A model generated the notes under the pieces. The model saw only the letters and a program-made list of their open reading frames with translations. It ran no database searches and was not told where the DNA came from. From the NCBI GenBank assembly GCA_033002965.1, contig JAURVB010006358.1, positions 25,576 to 89,575 of the forward strand: 64,000 nt of DNA, in the 5' to 3' direction. This stretch comes from Piper betle. Its lineage: Eukaryota; Streptophyta; Magnoliopsida; Piperales; Piperaceae. This document shows positions 36,328 to 48,999 of this stretch, piece by piece. The position numbers and the translations under genes were made by a program. The number at the start of each line of letters is the position of its first letter. Within the stretch, counting starts at the first letter, position 1.

Positions 36328-39253
36328 TGTAAAACCCACGATTCGAGTTAGGGTTTTATATTTAGAACCGGTCGGGTCGACCGTTATTTTTTCGAGTTGA
36401 GTCAGTTTCAGGACACGTGTACCGAGCCGACGTCGGTCGCGTGTATGAGCTATGAGGGTCATGCGTACCCAAGTATATGATGATAACGTCAGGAACACAG
36501 CAGAACAGAATGAGTTATCAGAATATATGAGAGTATGCCAGTGATTTTTTTTATTTTTTTATTTTTATATATAGTAGATCGTAGAATTAGTTTTAGGACG
36601 TTTACCGCGTTAGGACGCGTTACGGGCATTTTGGGTGGGTTGATAGTTCTAGAGCATATCATTATGATTTTTTTGGTGTTGTTTGATTTTATGGGATTTT
36701 TCCCAAATTTTTTTGGAATTTTTCTTACAACTTAAATATTATTTTGACTCGAGTCGGAGACGAGTCAAGTAATATTTACGACCTTGCCACCGCACACCCC
36801 CGACATCTTCTTCCCAAACCCCGACGCCGCCCCTTTGCAGCGTCGCCGCCGCCGCTGTCGGCGCCGCCCGGCCGCCGATCGTCGCCGCCCAGCTCGGCGA
36901 CGACGTTGCCCTGCCGCCCCGACCAGGCCCGGCCACCATCGGGCCGCCGCGACGCCGGAATCGCCACGCCTAGCGCCGCGGCTGCGTTTGGTCGCGCCGC
37001 CGATTCGGTCGCCGGCGACCGTCGCAGCCGTCATCCAGTGGTCGCCTCAGCACCACCGACCACCCAGCGACCCTCCCCGACCGGAACGGAGGGCATCGCC
37101 GCCTGGCCGGCCGGATTTAGCGACCCAACGCCGCCGCTCTGTTTTAGCTGTTTTCCGGCGAGCCGCCTCCTCCGTTGGCCGCGTCGACCTCGTAGATGAG
37201 TCGGGCTCGTCGAGCCGGTTCCGAGGGTACCCTATATGACCCCTATCCAGCTAGTAGACGCCGCCGGCGATTGTCGCCGGAAAACCACCGGAAGTCGCCG
37301 GAAAACCGCCAGTAGCTGCCGGAAAACCGCCGGAAAATCGGAATTTCTGGAATTCGCCGGAATTCACCGGATCTTCCGCGGGGCTCACCCAGTGGAGCCC
37401 GATCGAGCTTCGGACGCCGATGAGCGCCGAATTTGAGCTCCGAGACGCGCGACGGAACCCTAGCCGTCGCCGATTGCCGACGACGTGAGGTATAATTACC
37501 TCCGATTGATTTATTTAAAATTGATGATAATTGTTAGCATAGCATGCTAGGGTTAATTAATTATCATGATTAATGTCTTGACCATGAATAAAGTAAAGAT
37601 GTGCATGATGAGATTATTAGTGAATGAAGTGATCTAATGAGATGAATTGTGTATGAACATGTTAATCTAGTACGATGCAACTTAGAAGAACAGAATAAGA
37701 TATGGTATGAGTAGTTGAGTTAGGATTATTTATTCTTATAATTATTTGATGGTTATTTTGATGATGATTCTGTGTTTAATTGTGTTGAGTTTGATGCATC
37801 ATTTAGTTAGCGGGCGTTAGTATTTAGTTTTGATGTGTAGGTACGGAATAGGAGCTCGCCGCCTAGGCGCGATGACACGCTTGGAGCTTCTACCAGGTCC
37901 GTTTAGGACTCGTCTTGTTTTACGCTCTTCCATTGTATGTTTATTTTATTATTGCAGGACGGGTTAAGTGGCGTTTTATCGGATCCCACTTAACTCGGGC
38001 CATTTAATCGAATATTTCCGGATTAATAACCCCTCGAGGATGAGATCCCTCGAGGATGATTTCGAAAACAAGATCCACCACAAGTTGCCTTCGGGCCTAT
38101 TATATGAATCCCTTCCCAGGCCTATATATATAGTTTTATCGAGTTTTCAGTGAGACGAGAGATGGAGAAACCGACTGCACGTACCATGCAGAGGATGCCG
38201 TGACAGTCAAAGCGGGCTCTGGATTAGTGCCAGCGGACTGTTCCATTCCCGAGGGATCCTGACAACTCCGCGTTTGAGTTCCTCACACCCGGAGAACGTG
38301 GAGGTTTACGGGTACTGTTTAGTACAGCGCATGTCCGGACTTGTGGTTCAAAGGGTACTAAAGGCGACTGCCTGAGAGTACTCGGCCTTCGTGCTCAAGG
38401 CCAGGAGAAATATGGAGGTAAGGAGAGGGCTTAGGATAAAGTTTCACGAGAAGTACTGAAAAAGAAGTGCTGAGAGTAGCACAGTACCAGCAGCAGTAAG
38501 TTCGGGATGCTACCGGGTCTGCAGCCCAGTGGCTCCTCAGTAGTGCCCTTCAGAGTGTTCTTGAGGAAGTATATGTTTGCTTTCAGATGAGAGTTTGCTC
38601 TCATAGCCAGTTTGTTATAGTTATTTTATTTTCCGGACCAGTAACGCTTGTTACTGACGTTTTTCTTATATATATGTAGGTGATAAGCACGAGATGGATG
38701 CGCCAGCTTGGACGGAGGAGCAATGAGGTCTTGTGCACACACACATGTTAGATTTCTGAATGTTTAATATTGCATTATTATGTTATTATATTGTGAATGA
38801 CATGATTAAATGTTTGATGCATGACAATGACATGAAATGAAATGGTCAGAGTAGCGCAGCAAAAGTGGGGTTAGGACCCAAAGTTCAGAGAATGATGAAT
38901 ATAATAGATTAGAAGTATGTGTGAATGCTATCGTTGCTATACGTATATATGTGATATATTTGTATATATATTATTTTGACAGGGTGGACCCTAATTGCAT
39001 TTTTAGGGGAGACCCGGTCTGTTTTGATTTCAGAATTTGATCGTAACTGTAGTGGTGTGTATTTTGAATTGCTTGTCATTCATGTAGTACCATGTTAGGA
39101 TTTTGTATATTTATTCATTCATGATGGATCGTATCTTCATCTTAAGACGCCGAGATTGGATCCACATGAGTTAGGTTCGGGTTAGCCGACCTAACCGGGG
39201 CCTGTAACATGCCGGTTTGGTTCACGAGCGTGAACCGGATTTGGGGTGTTACA
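36328..39253 (+). mobile_element. Family-A LTR without TSD
   Basis: It begins TGTAAAACCCACGATTCGAG and ends TTTGGGGTGTTACA. It carries the full set of family-A landmarks: GC-rich part 36780-37480, CCTCGAGG repeats at 38032, TATA at 38122, GTACTGTTTAGTAC at 38312, and inverted repeats at 38587 and 38639. The flanks are GCCAG and ACTCG, which do not match, and the two flanks belong to different sequences (family-B LTR left, inside of a hAT element right). Confidence 0.85.
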
Positions 39254-40555
39254 ACTCGATAAAATAATATAATAATATAGTCTTTATATTATATTATATT
39301 ATATTATATTATATTATATTATATTATATTATATTATATTATATTATATTATATTATATTATATTATATTATATATATATATATATGCAATATAATAACA
39401 AAGATGTAAGATAATTGAGATGGTAAGTATTCACCTTGATGACTTCAAGGTTAGTGGGTTCAAACCACATTGGCCTCATTTTTTTAAAGTGAAGTGCTTT
39501 TGACTTTTAATCGAGTTGGTTTCAAGCTCACGAACGAGCTGGCGAACGAGCTCATAAAAATTAAACAGTTTAAGTATATTCGAGCTCGAGTCGAGCTCGA
39601 ACACATAAAAGATATTCGAGTCGAACTCGAGCATGTATGTCCAAAACTTGTTCGATCTCATTGGCCTCATCTTTTTTTTAAAGTGAAGTGCTTTTGACTT
39701 TTAATCGAGTTGGTTTCAAGCTCACGAACGAGCTGGCGAACGAGCTCATAAAAATTAAACAGTTTAAGTATATTCGAGCTCGAGTCGAGCTCGAACACAT
39801 AAAAGATATTCGAGTCGAACTCGAGCATGTATGTCCAAAACTCGTTCGATCTCGAGTCGAGTTCGAACGAGTTTCGAACTATTCGAGCCGAGCTCGAACA
39901 CATATCGAGCTCGGCTCGCTCGCTCAATTAGCACCCCTATCCATAGGTAGGGTTGCTAATTGAGCGAGCCAGCTCGTGAGCATTTAGCGTTCAGCTCGGC
40001 TTGACTCAACTCGAAACTCGACATTTAAATGTTCGAGCTCGAACTCGACTCGAACTCGAATCTTACGAGCCGAGCTTGAGCAAGGTCGTGTTCGACTGAC
40101 TCGACTCGGTTATAACTCGAACTCGACCGTAGTCGACTCGATAAAATAATATAATAATATAGTTTTTATATTATATTATATTTATATATATATATATATA
40201 CAATATAATAACAAAGAAGTGAGATAGTTGAGATGGTAAGTATTCAAGTTGATGACCTCAAGGTTGTGGGTTCAATCCACATTGATAGCATTTTTTTAAG
40301 TGAGGTACTTTTGACTTTTAATCGAGCCGGTTTCGAGCTCACGAACGAGCTGGGTTCGAGCTCGGGAAAACTAAACAGTTTAAGTGTATTCGAGCTTGAG
40401 TCGAGCTCAAACACATAAAAGATATTCGAGTCGAACTCGAGCATATATGTTCAAAACTCGTTCGATCTCGAGTTGAGTTCGAACGAGTTTCGAACTATTC
40501 GAGCCGAGTTCAAACACAAGTTGAGCTCGGCTCGCTCGCTCGATTAGCACCCCTA
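39254..40555. mobile_element. Two non-autonomous hAT-like elements in tandem
   Basis: The second unit (39948-40555) has terminal inverted repeats TAGGGTTGCTAATTGAGCGA and, reversed from the right end, TAGGGGTGCTAATCGAGCGA. It is flanked by 8-bp TSDs TCCATAGG (39940) and TCCACAGG (40556). The first unit ends with the same terminus at 39939 but starts inside the element at 39254, cut by the family-A LTR. Both are dense in CGAGCTCG words and contain a tRNA-like promoter motif. The first also has an internal duplication of about 250 bp (39418-39660 and 39670-39900). No transposase is present. Confidence 0.75.
39282..39375. repeat. (TATAT)n microsatellite
   Basis: About eighteen copies of a TTATA pentanucleotide followed by (AT)n. 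The corresponding place in the second hAT unit (about 40165-40198) has only a short run, so the array expanded in one copy. Confidence 0.9.
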
Positions 40556-41485
40556 TCCACAGGTCTGTAGGACTCTCCCTCTCTACTTTACTCCTTACGT
40601 GTTGAGTTTAACCGTGTTTTAGACATTGGATGGCATCAGCGGAGTTTTATCGGATCCCTCCGATGTCGGGCCATTTAGTCATGTTTTCTACACATGTTTA
40701 ATAAAACTACATGTTTAATAAAACTACAAAGATGAGATCCCTTGTTGGTTTTCGAACTGAAGCTCCAAAAATGTATGATATAAGCCTCTTTCCTAAGCCT
40801 ATATTTAAATATGCGTATTTTTACGGATTTCACGAATAAGAGAATGAGTGGTACAAGAGATATTTATGGACCACACTAGTACTCCTTCAAACCCTGAGGT
40901 AGTCCAATGTATGAGGGTACTACGTAATGCAACACATTTCCAAAATTTGTGGCACTAACTTAACCATTCTTTTTGCCACTGGAGTACCGTGGTGGGTATA
41001 ATATAGATGATGTGAGGACATAAGCGTTGTATATATGAATATGAATATTTGTCGTGCATGCGAGCTTGCATTTGTTTAAGTATGTTTGGTGCGAAGCAAT
41101 TCTGAAGTTTCATAAGTTTCTGTGGGTAATGGAATACCAATTTGAAAGTTTGTATTAGTTATTTTTCAAACCAATAACATTCGTTACTGACAGTTTTCGT
41201 ATAATATATGTAGGTCTTGCAAACCTTGAGTTGACTTTGGTAGGAGGACAAATATACGCTACACACTTAAGCTCAGTGCAACTATTTTCTTTATTACTTT
41301 TATTTAAATTTGATGTGTTTTGATACATATTTAACAATGTCTTCCCTTCTCATGACAACCAAACAGGTTATTTTGATCTTTTTTTTGATCAAGTCTTACC
41401 GACCAACAACTCTAAAAATGTGTCAACTCGATCTTAATATTTTTGATTCAGTTCTCAGGTGAACCGAAATCAGAGTGTTACAAGT

Positions 41486-41498
41486 TGGTATCAGAGCC
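41486..41498 (+). other. Primer binding site, tRNA-iMet type
   Basis: TGGTATCAGAGCC lies three bases after the end of the family-B 5' LTR and is the classic complement of the 3' end of initiator methionine tRNA used by plant LTR elements. Confidence 0.9.
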
Positions 41499-42159
41499 AT
41501 GTCTTGGTCAATTGAGATGGAAGACTTTTGTTTTGAGGCAAGTGGTGTGGAGTTGCCCTTAGCCAAGTCGACAGGTATTTCCTTTAGTCTTTCTTAAGAT
41601 TTTAGATTGTTTGCTTAGTTAGATATGAGCATTGTATGTTTCAGTGTTAACAGTTTGAGAATTTATATGATGGATATGAGATAGTGATTTCAGTAGATGC
41701 AAGCATGGATCTCTTTGGAATGTCTTGATAAGCTCAGACATACGTCTTTCCTTTTATCGTGCAGAGATTTGGATGACTTAAGAGGGTCTATATGTTCAGT
41801 TAGTTGAGGTTGGAGTGGGATGGTGACTGGGAGTACCTAGAACTTTGGCAACCACATTGTAGCACTTGCCCGTATTTCGCATGTCACCACATCAGTCCTT
41901 CCTTAGGACATGGTGTACATTGTCAGACAGAAGTTATTAGAAGATGACTCATACAAGGAGTTTGAAATATGTGAGTCACTCTGACAAAGTTAGGTTGCGC
42001 ATGAGTTGGACCATCGTGTGTCAATGATAGATCCATTAGGCATAGTTTGAGGCCTACTTTGGAGAACTTGAACCTTTAGACAGATGACTTAAAATGGACC
42101 ACTTCCAGGAGATAAGCATCCAAAAGCATTAATGGGTTCATGACGTACATGGTCAAGAT

Positions 42160-42375
42160 CCAGGCTGCAGCACATGGATAGCACAAGTGTTGTCTGAATA
42201 GCACAACCACCATCCGAGTTGCACAACCACCATCCGAGTAGCACAACTGCCGTCTATGATGCACAACCATCATCCGAGTGCACAACCACTGACTGTGATG
42301 CACTACCACTAATCGAATGTACACTACTGACCGTCTGTGATGCACAACCACCATCTGTATATTGCACTACCGCTG
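42160..42375. repeat. 20-bp GCACAACCACC minisatellite (family B)
   Basis: About ten diverged units of GCACAACCACCATCCGAGTA type, drifting toward GCACTACCGCTGACTGAG at the right. The same array occurs at the same relative place in family A (50053-50230). Confidence 0.85.
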
Positions 42376-44819
42376 ACTGAGTGGAATAGTTATTGTGGAA
42401 GTAAAGGCCAAGTAGTTACCTCACCCTACAGGAGGACAACTACTTGAGGATGTTCTTAGCATTGCATAGAGACCACATGTCATAGTTTTGAGAGCAGAGT
42501 AGGGTTAGAGATTGAGGACAAGATATAGCTACGATAACATCAGCCAAACAGAGGAAAGGTGCAATGGAATTATTTGGATGTGATGGCACATGATTGACTT
42601 CACTAGCTATCTTGCATACCATCGCCTTGACCTAACATCCTTAGGTCAGATGTGTATTGCAAGATAGTGTTAGTGACAGTCTTATATGGATACATATGGA
42701 CAGAATCAGAGAACAAGGCAGTATGACCTCCAGATGGGATGGTCACAGTGGTTAGATTGTTTAGTCAGCATGACAGCAGATGTATGAGTTATAACTAGGG
42801 TATACAGCTTAGATATCATGCAGATGGTCAAACATGTCAGTTTAACCTCAGCCAACGAGAGCAGTTTGACTCGTATTAGAATTTTGGCATAGATGATGGG
42901 TTTAGTGAGGGAGTGTCCATTAGGGAGACAGTGTTTTCCTTGTGCTTCGCTAGCACGATTAGGTCCTTACCTTGAGACATAGGATTTAGCCTTTGCCCCG
43001 AGTATAGGAGGTACCTTCGTGGTACTATTTAGGACTTACAGTGCAGGTAGCCGATAGCAGACCAGTCTAGAGGAGACAACTTCACTCAAGCTTGGGAGCG
43101 ATGCAGACAGGGACTTCAGTCAGACCAGATCACGTTGACCAGATAGAGAGACACCAGTGTATGCTCATCTTAACTGATAGCTTTGCTTGAGAGTCTACCA
43201 CAACAGTAGTAGTCATGTGAGTCAAGATTAGTGCTACAAATCGGTACGGGACGGCAGGTCACACACCACTGAAGAGTGGATGAGACATGTGTCAAACCTC
43301 ACTATGAGTCCCCGTAGACTTGAGGAGAGATAGTGGTTCTTTGGGTCGTTTGAACCCCATCTGTTTAGAAGTGCGTGACTAGTACGGTATCGAGAAACAC
43401 ATGCCTACTGTTAGTTGATTGAACTAGAGCCACTTAGGAGCCATCTCTTAGACTCGTCATTGATTGGCTGTTCCATAGGCTGGCCACCTATGGTGGAGTC
43501 TAATCATGATGATCTTAGAGACATGTCCATGGACCTACCCATATGTTTGAGCCACCCAATATCCTATACAGAGTTTTCCATTACCCTTATGACTCACAGA
43601 TCTAGAGACCCTACATTACATACCTAGTAGGATTTTCTCAGCTTAGTGTACTCTCCCAGCACACCTGATGTCAGACTATGTGAGGATGAGACACTTCATA
43701 GTTAGAGTCGTAGAGCAGTGTGACCAGTTTTCCATGAGAGATCCATTCACTTGTCATGTGACCAGAGATGTCAGACAGAGCCGAGCCTCTACCCGAGTAT
43801 TTTCACACTCACCCTTCTAGATATATCAGTCCTACTATCTATTTTACTAGATGGTTGAGATGAGCAGACATTGACCAGTGCACATGCCACAGACCAGATG
43901 CAGACTCCTACAGTTCCATGCAGAGTATGTTTTCATACTCCTTGAGACACGCTGTACATGTACAGGTGTTCTCGCCTTCATTCCATCACAGAGAGCCCCT
44001 TCAGCAGCAGTTAGTGGTTGTATAGATAGTTACGAGAGCCATAGCACGCAGTAGAGTCATAGCAGCTGTCCTTGTTCCATTATGGAACAGAGTGAGATAC
44101 TTGATTTAGGACCGAGTTAGCTAGGACCTGGTGAGCAGTCTAGTTCCTCTTATAGGGACACCTGAGTGTTTGACCTAGACTGGCGACAGTGAGCCATACA
44201 ACTCATTAGCATATACCCTTATTTGGTACTAGAGTCCACCATATGCTAGCAGGACTCGTAGGACACCCTAGTATAGCCATAGGACCTGGAGCAGAGTGCC
44301 CTGAGGGTACACGTAGTTGACCTATCACATTGATGAGGATCAGGGAGACATGGGTAGATGTTAGGCTGCATACCTCGCACCGAGATAGTTTTTCCTAATG
44401 TAGTTCAGACTAGTACCCTGCAGTACTTTAGAGTACCTGCTTGACCACCCAGTAGACCCTTAGGGGTGAACCTAGGTTTTTCCTGCTGAGGTCATTGCAT
44501 TTCAGTCCCCATAGTTTGCAGTGACCCTAGGAGCTAGTCTAGCGAGATGATTCGAAGCATGTATGGTCAGTTCAGTCAGATGATTCCAGCATGTATGGCA
44601 TGTTTTGCCAGATGATTCGATCACGTGTAGTTTGTCTAGCCAGATTATTAAGGAGCTAGCGAGCTTCGTCAGTGTTCAGAGTTCTAGCATCATGTTGGTC
44701 CATTTGGGCCATGTGCAGCTAGCTTTCGAGGGAGAGCTACCAGTTTGCCAACGAGATGACATCTTCAGTTGAGTCCTCTGATCGCAGTTGATGTGAGAAA
44801 TTCTGAGGACAGAATTTTT

Positions 44820-44834
44820 ATAAGGAGGAGAGGT
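44820..44834 (+). other. Polypurine tract of the family-B element
   Basis: ATAAGGAGGAGAGGT directly before the TGTAAAACCC of the 3' LTR. Confidence 0.75.
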
Positions 44835-46112
44835 TGTAAAACCCTAATTTTGGGTTAGGGTTTTACCCGATTTTAGTTTTGCCCGGTTCGGGTCAGTATC
44901 GAGTCGGTTCGAGCGAGCTCGAGCCAGACCAATTTTCAGACTATGAGTATGAGGCCCAGATGGCCATATGAGCATGTTATGGAGGCTGAGTATGCCCGAC
45001 ATGCATATGATAGTTTCAGTTATGATACAGTAGAGCATGAGTTATCAGTGTATACACGAGGTATACATATGATTTTTATGAGTTAGTCAGGATTTTAGGC
45101 CTAGATCTAGGCCGTTGCAGCGTTTAGTATCCGTTTGGGATTTTCTGGGTATTTCATTTGCATGCAGCATAGGAATTTTGGATCACTAGATTGTGCCCCT
45201 GTGGGCCCAGCTTGATTGAGTTCAGGGTTCGAGGCCCATTTAGCCTTCTTGCCTCGATTCCCGCCTATAGAGTCACTTTTAGGACTCGAGTCAGTTTCAA
45301 CTTTGGACGGTCTCGATCCGAGCTTTCCGTCCATATGTATATTGCATATACCCATAGATAGGCCCCACTTGGCCACGAGTTGTCGAAAGTTTAGATCGTG
45401 CCACATGGCAAGATATGAGCTGTACACTTAGCCTTATCTTCACCTATTTATTTCCATGGAGATTTCCAATGATTTTCAAGAGTTACACCCTAGTGCCACC
45501 GACAATTTGGCTCACCGCCGGTGAGTCTACGCCTTGTCCCCGGCCACCAAACTAGCACTGCCATAACTGCCTCATGGCCAGCTTTCTATCCGTACCCTTC
45601 ACGATAGCTGGTGCCGCTGCAGTAGCCACCGGCGATAGAGTTCTTGAAGCCCGTTTCCTCCACCACCATTGCCGTTTGAGTCATTTCCGACACCATCGAG
45701 CTACCTCCAGCGGGTCTAACCACCTCGACAGGTTTCCATCACTGAGATCTTCCATTTGAGACTGACACTGACCTCCGCCATGCCCGCAATTGCCACCTAG
45801 TGCGTCGCCGCACATGGCGGCAATACCTCCCCTTCCACGCAATTTCCAGCCAGCCAGTGGCCAGACTCCGCTGATCATCACCACCAGCATCTCCACCTTT
45901 ATGCACTCTATCAATCATGACCAATGGCCCCACCGTTGGAGTTTTCCAGAAACAGGACCCTCGCCCTCAATTCGGCCCGTTTGCTCGTGTTTGAATCCGT
46001 TCACCCATGTTCACGTCCTCATGCATGTGTTCGTGTCTGCCTGGTCATCGCCAGAGTTCGCTAGTTCAATCCCGTGTCTATGTCCATCAGTCCAAACTAG
46101 CCTAGCTGACCC

Positions 46113-48999
46113 TGTAAAACCCACTATTCGAGTGCAAGGTTTTATATTCAGGGAACCGGTCGATTCGATCGTTATTTTTGAGTCGAATCAGTTTAATAAC
46201 ATGTGTACTGAGACAACACCAACTACGTGTATGAGCTATGAGGGTCTTGCGTAGCCAAGTATATGATGATAACGTCATTAACACAACAGGACAGAATGAG
46301 TTATTAGAATATATGAGAGTATGCTAGCTATTTTTTTATTTTTATATATAGTGGATCATAGAATTAGATTTAGGTCGTTTATAGCGTTAGGACTCGTTAG
46401 GGGCAGTTTGGGTGGGTTGATAGTTCCAGAGCATATCATTATAATGTTTTGGTGTTTGTTTGATTTTATGGGATTTTTCTCAATTTTTTTTAGGATTTAA
46501 TACGAATTACTTATTTTCAAGTTTGCCACCCAGATATTTTCTCCCTCCCCTGATGCTTTCTTCTTCTTCCCCGTCCAAACCCTAGCCACGCCACCGTCCA
46601 CTTGTCATCATCACTGTCACTGTTGATGCCGCCCGGCCACTGATCGATGTTGCCCTGCCCCGCCGTGGCATTGCCGTGTCGCTTCGAGTGCTCCTGGCCA
46701 CCGCCCAGCCTCTCCGACATGAGGAAGCTGTGCCCTCGTACTTTGCTTCCGTCGTTGATCACGCTGCCGGTGACTATTGCCACCGCAATCAAGTGGTCGC
46801 CTTGACATCTTCGACCAACCCACGACCCTCCCCGACTGGAGTGGAGCTTATCGCCGACCAGGCCGGCTGAATCTAGTCACCCATTGCCGCCACCCCTCTT
46901 TTAGCCATTTTCCGGCGAGTCACCGCCTCCACTAACCATGTTGACACCGTAGATACGTCGGGGTCACCGAGCCGATTACAATGGTACCCAATACCATTGC
47001 TTTCTGGCCAGTACATGTTGCCGACGACTACCGCCGGAGGCTGCTGGAAAACCATTGAAATTTGCAGGAAAATCGGATTTGCTAGAATTTGGCCGATCAT
47101 CAACTGAGTTCATCTAGTCGAACCAGATCTAGTTCGGATGCCGTCGTGCATCGAGTTTGAGCTTCTAGACGAGCGATGAAACCCTAACCGTCGCGGATCG
47201 TCAATGACGTGAGGTATAATTACCTCCAATTTGATCATTTAAAATTGATGAATATTAGCATAGTATGTTAAATTTGATTAACTATTATGAGTAATGCCTA
47301 ATTATGAGTGAAGGGATGATTGTATGATTTGAGTAATTGCGAATGAATAGTAAGTGATCTAATGATGTAGATCGAATCTCAGCATGATAAGTGATCACCA
47401 TGTAACTTAGAAAAACACAGTAAAATTGGTATGAAAAGTACGAGTTAGGATTATTTCACTTTTATGATTATTTGATTGGTTATTGTTATGGAAGATGATG
47501 GTGTTGTGTGTGATGTTCGTTGAGTTGATGCATCATTTACTTAGCAGGCGTTAGTATTTAGTTTTGATGTGTAGGTACAGAGTAGGAGTATGCCGCCTAG
47601 GCGCGATGACACGCTTGGAGCTTCTACCAGGTCCGTTTAGGACTCGTCTCTGTTTTACGTTCTCTTCTATTGTATGTTTATTTTATTATTTGCAGGACGG
47701 GTTAAGTGACATTTTATTGGATCCCACTTAACTCGGGCCATTTAACCGAACAATTTTTGGATTAATAACCCCTCGAGGATGAGATCCCTCAAGGATGATT
47801 TCGAAAACAAGATCCACCATAAGTTGCCTTCGGGCCTATTATATAAATCCCTTCCCATGCCTATATATATAATTTTATCGGGTTTTCAGTGAGGCGAGAG
47901 ATGGAGAAACCGACTGCACGTACCATGAGCAGATTGCTGTGACAGTCAAAGCAGGCTCTGGATTAGTGCAGCGGGACTGCTCCATTCCCGAGGGATCTTG
48001 ACAACGCCGCGTTTGAGTTCCTCACACCCGGAGAACAGTGGAGGTTTATGGGTACTGTTTAGTACAGCGCATGTCTGGACTTGTGGTTTAAAGGGTACTA
48101 AAGGCAACTGCGTGAGAGTAATCGGCCTTTGTGCTCAAGGTGAGGAGAAATATGGACGTAAGGAGAGGGCTTAGGATTTGAGACCAGAAAATGAAGTAAG
48201 AAAATGTTGAGAGAGGCATCAACAACAATAGATCAGTCAATTCAGGGATGGCTGCAGCCTAGTGGCTCCTCTATAGGTGCCCTTCAGAGTGTTCACAAGG
48301 AGTATATGATGTTTTCTTTCATATGAGAGTTTGCTCTCATAGCCAGCTTGTTATAGTTATTTTATTTTCCAGACCAGTAACACTTGTTAGTGACGTATTT
48401 TTATACTATATGTAGGTAATAATCACAAGTTGGAGGAGCCAGTTTGGACGGAGGAGCATTGTTGTCACTTGCACACATGTCAGTCGATTGAGTGGTTATA
48501 TTGTGTTTATGATGTCATTATATGGTGAATGGTGTGATTAAATGCTTGAGACATGATGATGTGACATGATTAAATGTTAAGACATGATAGAATGTGAAAC
48601 ATGAATAGATTGAGCAGTGGAAGCATTGTGGGTTGAGACCCAAGTTCTAGAATGAGTTTATAGCATATTAGATTGTGTGTGAATGAAATTGTTGATATAT
48701 GCATATATACTTGTATATATTATTTTGATAGGGTGGACCCTAATTGCACTTTTAGGGGAGACTATTGTCAGTTGTATTTCAGAATTTTTATGCAATTTTT
48801 ATCGTAATTGTATTGGTGTGTAAATTAGTTTGAATGTCATCCATGTAGTATCATGTTAGGATTTTAAGCATTCATCCATGTATGATGAGTCATATCTTCA
48901 TCTTAATACACCGAGATTAGGTTTGGGTTAGCCGACATAACCGGGGCCTGTAACATGTCAGTTCGGTTCACGAGTGTGAACCAGATTTGGGGTATTACA
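46113..48999 (+). repeat. Family-A 5' LTR of the complete element
   Basis: 2887 bp, TGTAAAACCCACTATTCGAG to GGGGTATTACA. It has the same landmark order as the other copies. The 3' partner differs by scattered substitutions and a small loss near 54140 (the GATGAGATCCCTCGAG part). Confidence 0.9.

Larger units (their letters stand above)
34391..41482 (+). repeat. Family-B 5' LTR, interrupted
   Basis: LTR pieces are 34391-34506, 35702-36327 and about 40556-41482. They are separated by a family-C solo LTR, then a family-A LTR plus two hAT units. Compared with the 3' LTR, the part equivalent to 45610-46112 plus 55367-56545 is missing between 36327 and 40556, so about 1.7 kb was lost. It ends CAGAGTGTTACA just before the primer site. 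Confidence 0.8.
41483..44834 (+). mobile_element. Family-B internal region, non-coding
   Basis: About 3.35 kb with no gag or pol motif in any frame and no long open frame on the element's strand. It contains the 20-bp minisatellite at 42160-42375 and a block at about 42890-44460 that is shared with the family-A internal region (50650-52210). It ends in a chromovirus-type context AATTCTGAGGACAGAATTTT, then TATAAGGAGGAGAGG before the LTR. Confidence 0.8.

Noticed and set aside
39418..39475. A true tRNA gene
   Set aside because: Box-like words are present but there is no cloverleaf; at best a tRNA-derived SINE-like module.
42160..42375. CRISPR-like array
   Set aside because: Units are contiguous and diverged without unique spacers, and the genome is a plant; it is a minisatellite inside a retroelement.
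42890..44460. Possibility that the internal regions of families A and B hide decayed gag or pol
   Set aside because: No frame on either strand gave gag, protease, RT, RNase H or integrase words, even allowing stops, while these were readable in the other decayed elements of the window.
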